Below, piece by piece: positions 5,985 to 8,530 of a stretch of DNA of 8,530 nt. Positions within the stretch are counted from its first letter, which is position 1, and the number at the start of each line of letters is the position of its first letter. Made by a program: the position numbers and the translations under genes. The notes beneath the pieces were generated by a model, which saw only the letters and a list, made by a program, of their open reading frames with translations, was not told where the DNA came from and did not search any database. Origin of the DNA: Rhodoferax sp. (GTDB lineage Bacteria; Pseudomonadota; Gammaproteobacteria; Burkholderiales; Burkholderiaceae); NCBI GenBank assembly GCA_028292075.1, contig JAQGNA010000207.1, positions 1 to 8,530 on the forward strand, given 5' to 3'.

Positions 5985-7412
5985 ATGACACCCCCTTCGC
6001 CCCACCGGCCGCCCTTCCCCGCACCGCGCCTACAACGTGCGGTGCAGCGTGCGGGGCGGCATGTGGTGCCGCGCGCCGTAGGAGCACTGTGTCTGCTGCT
6101 GATGACCGCGGCCGCCGCGCAGGCTGCCGGCGACGCGCACTCTCCAATCTCGCCGTCCACCTCAGCCGCGTCAGCCGCCTCCACTGCGTCAAGCCCCCCA
6201 GCCACTTCAGCCACGCCGGCCGCCCCGGCCATCGGGCGGATCCAGTTGCCGGCCAGGCCGGTGGTGCAGCCCAAGGGCGAGGGGCAGGCCAGAACAGAGC
6301 CCGCCACACCGAGCGAGCCCGGCAAGCGCGAGGCCGGTGGGCGTGGGGCACAACTACGCGAGGCGATCGAAAAAGCCAACAGCACCCAGTCGGGCGCCGC
6401 TGCGCCGCCGCCAGCGCAATTCACCTTTACCGTGCCGCCGGACAAGAAGGCCGCGCCTGCAGCACGCGCCGCCACCCGGAACGTGGCCGGAGAAGCGACC
6501 GCGGCGTCGACATCTGCCGCAGGCGCGTCGTCTGGTTCATCCGCCCGCACCGAGCCACCGGTCAACGCCGACGAGATGAGCCGCCAATACATCCGCGCCC
6601 GCGCCGCTGCGCTGGGCGCCTTTGCCGCCACGCCGCAGGCGGCCGCCGCGGTCGGTATGAAGCCAGTAGTCCGAACTGCCGGCGCAGGCGGCGCCCGGGA
6701 GCCTGCGCCCAGGGCAGCCCACGGCGCCGCGCTGCCATGGGGTTATGAAGGCGCGGGCGGGCCGTTGTCGTGGGGCCAGCTCAAGCCCGAATACGCCGCC
6801 TGCGCGGCAGGCCAACGGCAGTCGCCCATTGCCATCGACGACAGCACAGCGTTGCTGGGCCCGGCCGAACCGCTGGCCATCGAGCACCAGCCGAGCACCG
6901 GCACCGTGGTGCACACCGGCCGCACCTTGCGGGTCGACGTGAAAGGCGCCAATGCACTTACCGTGCGAGGCAAGCGCTATGTGCTCGAGCAAATCGAGTT
7001 CCACCAGCCGGCCGAGGAACGCATCAACGGCAAGGGCTTTGCCATGTCGGCGCACCTGCTGCACCGCGCCGCCGATGGACAGATGGCCATGGTGGCGGTG
7101 CTGCTCGAGCCCGGCACCGCAAGCCCGCTGGTGGACCAGGTCGTGACCTACCTGCCCCTCGACGTGGACGACCGCGTCGGCCTGCCGCCGACTGGCCTCG
7201 ACCTGGCCGGCCTGCTGCCGCAGGATGCGCGCTATTACCAGTTCTTCGGCTCGCTCAGCGCGCCGCCCTGCACCGAGGACGTGCTGTGGATCGTCTTCAA
7301 ACAGCCGATGACGGTGAGCGCCAGCCAGCTGAAGCTGTTCGGCCAGCTGTTCCCCAACAACGCCCGGCCTCTGCAACCCTTGAACGGCCGAGTGGTGCGG
7401 GCGGCGCAGTAA
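5985..7412 (+). CDS. Exported alpha-carbonic-anhydrase-like protein with degenerate zinc site
   Basis: The 475-aa protein has an Arg-rich leader and hydrophobic core ([15 protein letters not shown], 31-45) with a likely cleavage after AQA (45-47), so it should be periplasmic. Residues about 50-245 are a low-complexity Ala/Ser/Thr/Pro linker with one helix-like island near 195-215. Residues about 251-475 are an alpha-carbonic anhydrase domain: WGYEG at 252-256, QSPIAID at 279-285, GSLSAPPC at 422-429 and [12 protein letters not shown] at 458-469. Cys273 and Cys429 sit where bacterial alpha-CAs carry a disulfide. Of the three zinc histidines, the second and third are kept (His340, His357), but the first is Glu338 in [10 protein letters not shown]. 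The Thr199-Thr200 pair is Ser425-Ala426. Glu344 matches the conserved Glu106. CO2 hydration is therefore doubtful. I chose the ATG at 5985; a GTG at 5919 would add 22 residues and a GTG at 6042 would give a shorter, more normal signal peptide. None has a strong ribosome site. Confidence 0.87.
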   Translation: MTPPSPHRPPFPAPRLQRAVQRAGRHVVPRAVGALCLLLMTAAAAQAAGDAHSPISPSTSAASAASTASSPPATSATPAAPAIGRIQLPARPVVQPKGEGQARTEPATPSEPGKREAGGRGAQLREAIEKANSTQSGAAAPPPAQFTFTVPPDKKAAPAARAATRNVAGEATAASTSAAGASSGSSARTEPPVNADEMSRQYIRARAAALGAFAATPQAAAAVGMKPVVRTAGAGGAREPAPRAAHGAALPWGYEGAGGPLSWGQLKPEYAACAAGQRQSPIAIDDSTALLGPAEPLAIEHQPSTGTVVHTGRTLRVDVKGANALTVRGKRYVLEQIEFHQPAEERINGKGFAMSAHLLHRAADGQMAMVAVLLEPGTASPLVDQVVTYLPLDVDDRVGLPPTGLDLAGLLPQDARYYQFFGSLSAPPCTEDVLWIVFKQPMTVSASQLKLFGQLFPNNARPLQPLNGRVVRAAQ

Positions 7413-7418
7413 GCCGCC
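7400..7418. terminator. Possible hairpin at the convergent gene ends
   Basis: GGCGGC (7400-7405) and GCCGCC (7413-7418) form a perfect 6-bp GC stem around a 7-nt loop that contains the TAA of the carbonic-anhydrase-like gene. It lies in the 21-nt gap region before the panB stop and could stop transcription from either side. There is no T-tract, so an intrinsic terminator is unproven. Confidence 0.3.
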
Positions 7419-7433
7419 AGCGGAATCGCAGAC

Positions 7434-8288
7434 TTATTGGTAGCCGTGCAGCGCATCGTCGGGAAAGCGCCCGGCCTTTACATCGGCCACGTAGGCCTGC
7501 ACCGCGGCCTGCACCGTGGGCTGGCCTTCCATGAAGTTGCGCACGAACTTGGCGAGGCGGCCGGCCGTGAGGTTGAGCATGTCGTGCAGCACCAGCACCT
7601 GGCCACTGCAGTCCAATCCGGCGCCGATGCCGATCACAGGGATCGACAGCCCCGCCGTGATCTCGCGCGCCAGCGCCGAAGGCACCAGCTCCAGCACCAG
7701 CATGGCCGCGCCGGCGTCGGCCAGTTCCGCCGAATGCCGGCGCAGCGTGGCCGCCGCCACGTCGCCGCGGCCCTGAATGCGGTAGCCGCCCAGCGCATGC
7801 ACCGACTGCGGCGTGAGCCCCAAGTGGGCGCACACCGGAATGCCGCGCTCAACGAGGAAGCGCACGGTCTCGGCGGTCCACCCACCACCTTCAAGCTTGA
7901 CCATGTGGGCGCCGGCCTGCATCAGCGCCGTGGAACTCGCCAGCGCCTGCTCCTTCGAGGCCTGGTAGCTGCCGAACGGCAGGTCGCCGACCACCCAGGC
8001 CGTACGGTTGCCGCGCGCCACGCATTGCGTGTGGTAAACCATCTGCTCCAGCGTCACCGGCACCGTGCTCGGCTGGCCCTGCAGCACCATGCCGAGCGAA
8101 TCGCCGACCAGCAGGCAGTCCACACCAGCGGTGTCGAGCAGCGTGGCGAAGGTGGCGTCGTAGCAGGTCAGCATGGCGATCTTCTCGCCGGCGGCGTGCA
8201 TCTCGCGCAGGCGGTGCAGCGTCAGAGGCTTGCGGGGCGTAGCCGACGAGGTGGACAAGGTTGTCGGGGTGGCGGTGGTATCGGTCAT
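7434..8288 (-). CDS. panB: 3-methyl-2-oxobutanoate hydroxymethyltransferase (PanB)
   Basis: PanB transfers a hydroxymethyl group from 5,10-methylenetetrahydrofolate to 2-oxoisovalerate to make ketopantoate, the first committed step to pantothenate and CoA, in the cytoplasm. The 284-aa protein has the family's key residues: [11 protein letters not shown] with Mg ligand Asp63, GDLPFGSY with Asp102, KLEGG with Lys131 and Glu133, [17 protein letters not shown] (154-170), the catalytic glutamate of LVLELVPS (Glu200), and [20 protein letters not shown] (219-238). The first 20 residues are a Thr/Ser-rich extension before the conserved core begins at PLTLHRL. The ATG at 8288 is preceded by a weak purine-rich AGAAG. 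The frame stays open to 8426, but that sequence is not PanB-like. panC does not follow; the next gene downstream is convergent. The gene appears monocistronic unless it is read through from the partial gene 163 nt upstream. Confidence 0.97.
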   Translation of the reverse strand: MTDTTATPTTLSTSSATPRKPLTLHRLREMHAAGEKIAMLTCYDATFATLLDTAGVDCLLVGDSLGMVLQGQPSTVPVTLEQMVYHTQCVARGNRTAWVVGDLPFGSYQASKEQALASSTALMQAGAHMVKLEGGGWTAETVRFLVERGIPVCAHLGLTPQSVHALGGYRIQGRGDVAAATLRRHSAELADAGAAMLVLELVPSALAREITAGLSIPVIGIGAGLDCSGQVLVLHDMLNLTAGRLAKFVRNFMEGQPTVQAAVQAYVADVKAGRFPDDALHGYQ

Positions 8289-8389
8289 GGTCTTCTGGTG
8301 CTTGCGGTCGAGGTTGGAGTGGGCCCACGCCAGCGGGCCAGCTGGCGGCGCGGAAGGGCCTGCAGCGTCGCACGGCATTCTGCACCTGC

Positions 8390-8424
8390 CTGCGTTCCTG
8401 CATCGCCGGAGGTAACGCAGGAAC
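8390..8424. repeat. Inverted repeat upstream of panB
   Basis: GTTCCTGC (8394-8401) is matched by its reverse complement GCAGGAAC (8417-8424) around a 15-nt loop. An overlapping alternative pairs CTGCGTT (8390-8396) with AACGCAG (8414-8420). It lies about 28 nt past the stop of the partial leftward gene and about 100 nt before the panB start. It could be a factor-independent terminator lacking its T-run, an operator or a leader hairpin. Confidence 0.4.
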
Positions 8425-8451
8425 ATGCCTCTGCACCGCCATGGCTGCTGT

Positions 8452-8530
8452 CTACTTCAGGACGTAGCTTGCCAGCACGGCCTGCACCTCGTAGATGTTG
8501 AGCTTCTTGTTGAACTGCTTCTGAATGGGC
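8452..8530 (-). CDS. C-terminal end of an unrecognised gene (partial)
   Basis: On the minus strand the frame is open from the window edge to a TAG at 8452-8454, giving 25 residues. They begin [15 protein letters not shown] and finish [10 protein letters not shown]. The lysine-rich start and the codon usage (strong G/C third positions) look like real coding sequence ending in an amphipathic helix. The protein family cannot be named from so little. It lies 163 nt upstream of panB in the same direction. Confidence 0.55.
   Translation of the reverse strand, partial: PIQKQFNKKLNIYEVQAVLASYVLK

Noticed and set aside
4627..5988. A 453-codon plus-strand open frame opposite ruvB
   Set aside because: Antisense shadow of a gene with all RuvB motifs; no own domain or ribosome site.
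5794..6351. Upstream extension of ruvB giving a 537-residue protein
   Set aside because: The added residues are Arg/Ala/Pro-rich, unlike RuvB, and overlap the opposite-strand exported-protein gene. The conserved N terminus begins at the GTG at 5793.
8289..8426. Longer PanB start at 8426
   Set aside because: The extra residues are not PanB-like, and the conserved core already lies about 20 residues after the ATG at 8288.
7437..8501. A 354-codon plus-strand open frame opposite panB
   Set aside because: It is the antisense shadow of panB; the composition (Arg, His, Gln rich) is not protein-like and panB is certain.
1..8530. Defence system, phage, transposon or CRISPR content
   Set aside because: No transposase, integrase, direct repeats of array type or nuclease/toxin motifs are visible. 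The composition is uniform across the window.

Overview
This is a very GC-rich window with dense, short-spaced genes on both strands. Its protein set (class III D-amino-acid aldolase/dehydratase-like enzyme, RuvB, PanB, rhomboid protease, alpha-carbonic-anhydrase-like protein) looks like a betaproteobacterial chromosome, most likely of the Comamonadaceae/Burkholderiales type. That placement is inferred from composition and the feel of the proteins, not from a search. I see no mobile element, CRISPR array, rRNA or tRNA.

Layout: (1) 1-1130 (+), the 3' part of a PLP-dependent D-threonine aldolase / D-serine dehydratase-like enzyme whose start lies before the window. (2) 1164-5793 (-), an apparent four-gene operon read right to left: ruvB, a 597-aa rhomboid intramembrane protease with extra N- and C-terminal domains, a 236-aa single-pass membrane protein of unknown function, and a SUMF1/FGE-fold lipoprotein. 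Gaps are 25 nt, an 11-nt overlap and 14 nt, and each of the last three genes has its own clear Shine-Dalgarno. (3) 5985-7412 (+), divergent from ruvB, an exported alpha-carbonic-anhydrase-like protein with a long low-complexity linker and a degenerate active site. (4) 7434-8288 (-), panB, the first enzyme of the pantothenate branch, convergent with the previous gene. (5) 8452-8530 (-), the last 25 codons of an unrecognised gene.

The most interesting region is the operon behind ruvB. A cytoplasmic Holliday-junction motor gene is followed by three envelope genes: a multi-domain rhomboid protease, a possible membrane-anchored client or partner, and an outer-membrane-type lipoprotein with an FGE fold but without the catalytic cysteines. 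These three could form an undescribed envelope module. The sequence supports tight linkage and envelope localisation, but not a function. The second notable gene is the carbonic-anhydrase homologue, in which the first zinc histidine is replaced by glutamate and the gatekeeper threonine region is altered, so it is probably not an ordinary carbonic anhydrase.

Everything else (panB, ruvB, the aldolase-like enzyme) looks like ordinary housekeeping or metabolic content. Intergenic regions are all under 200 nt.
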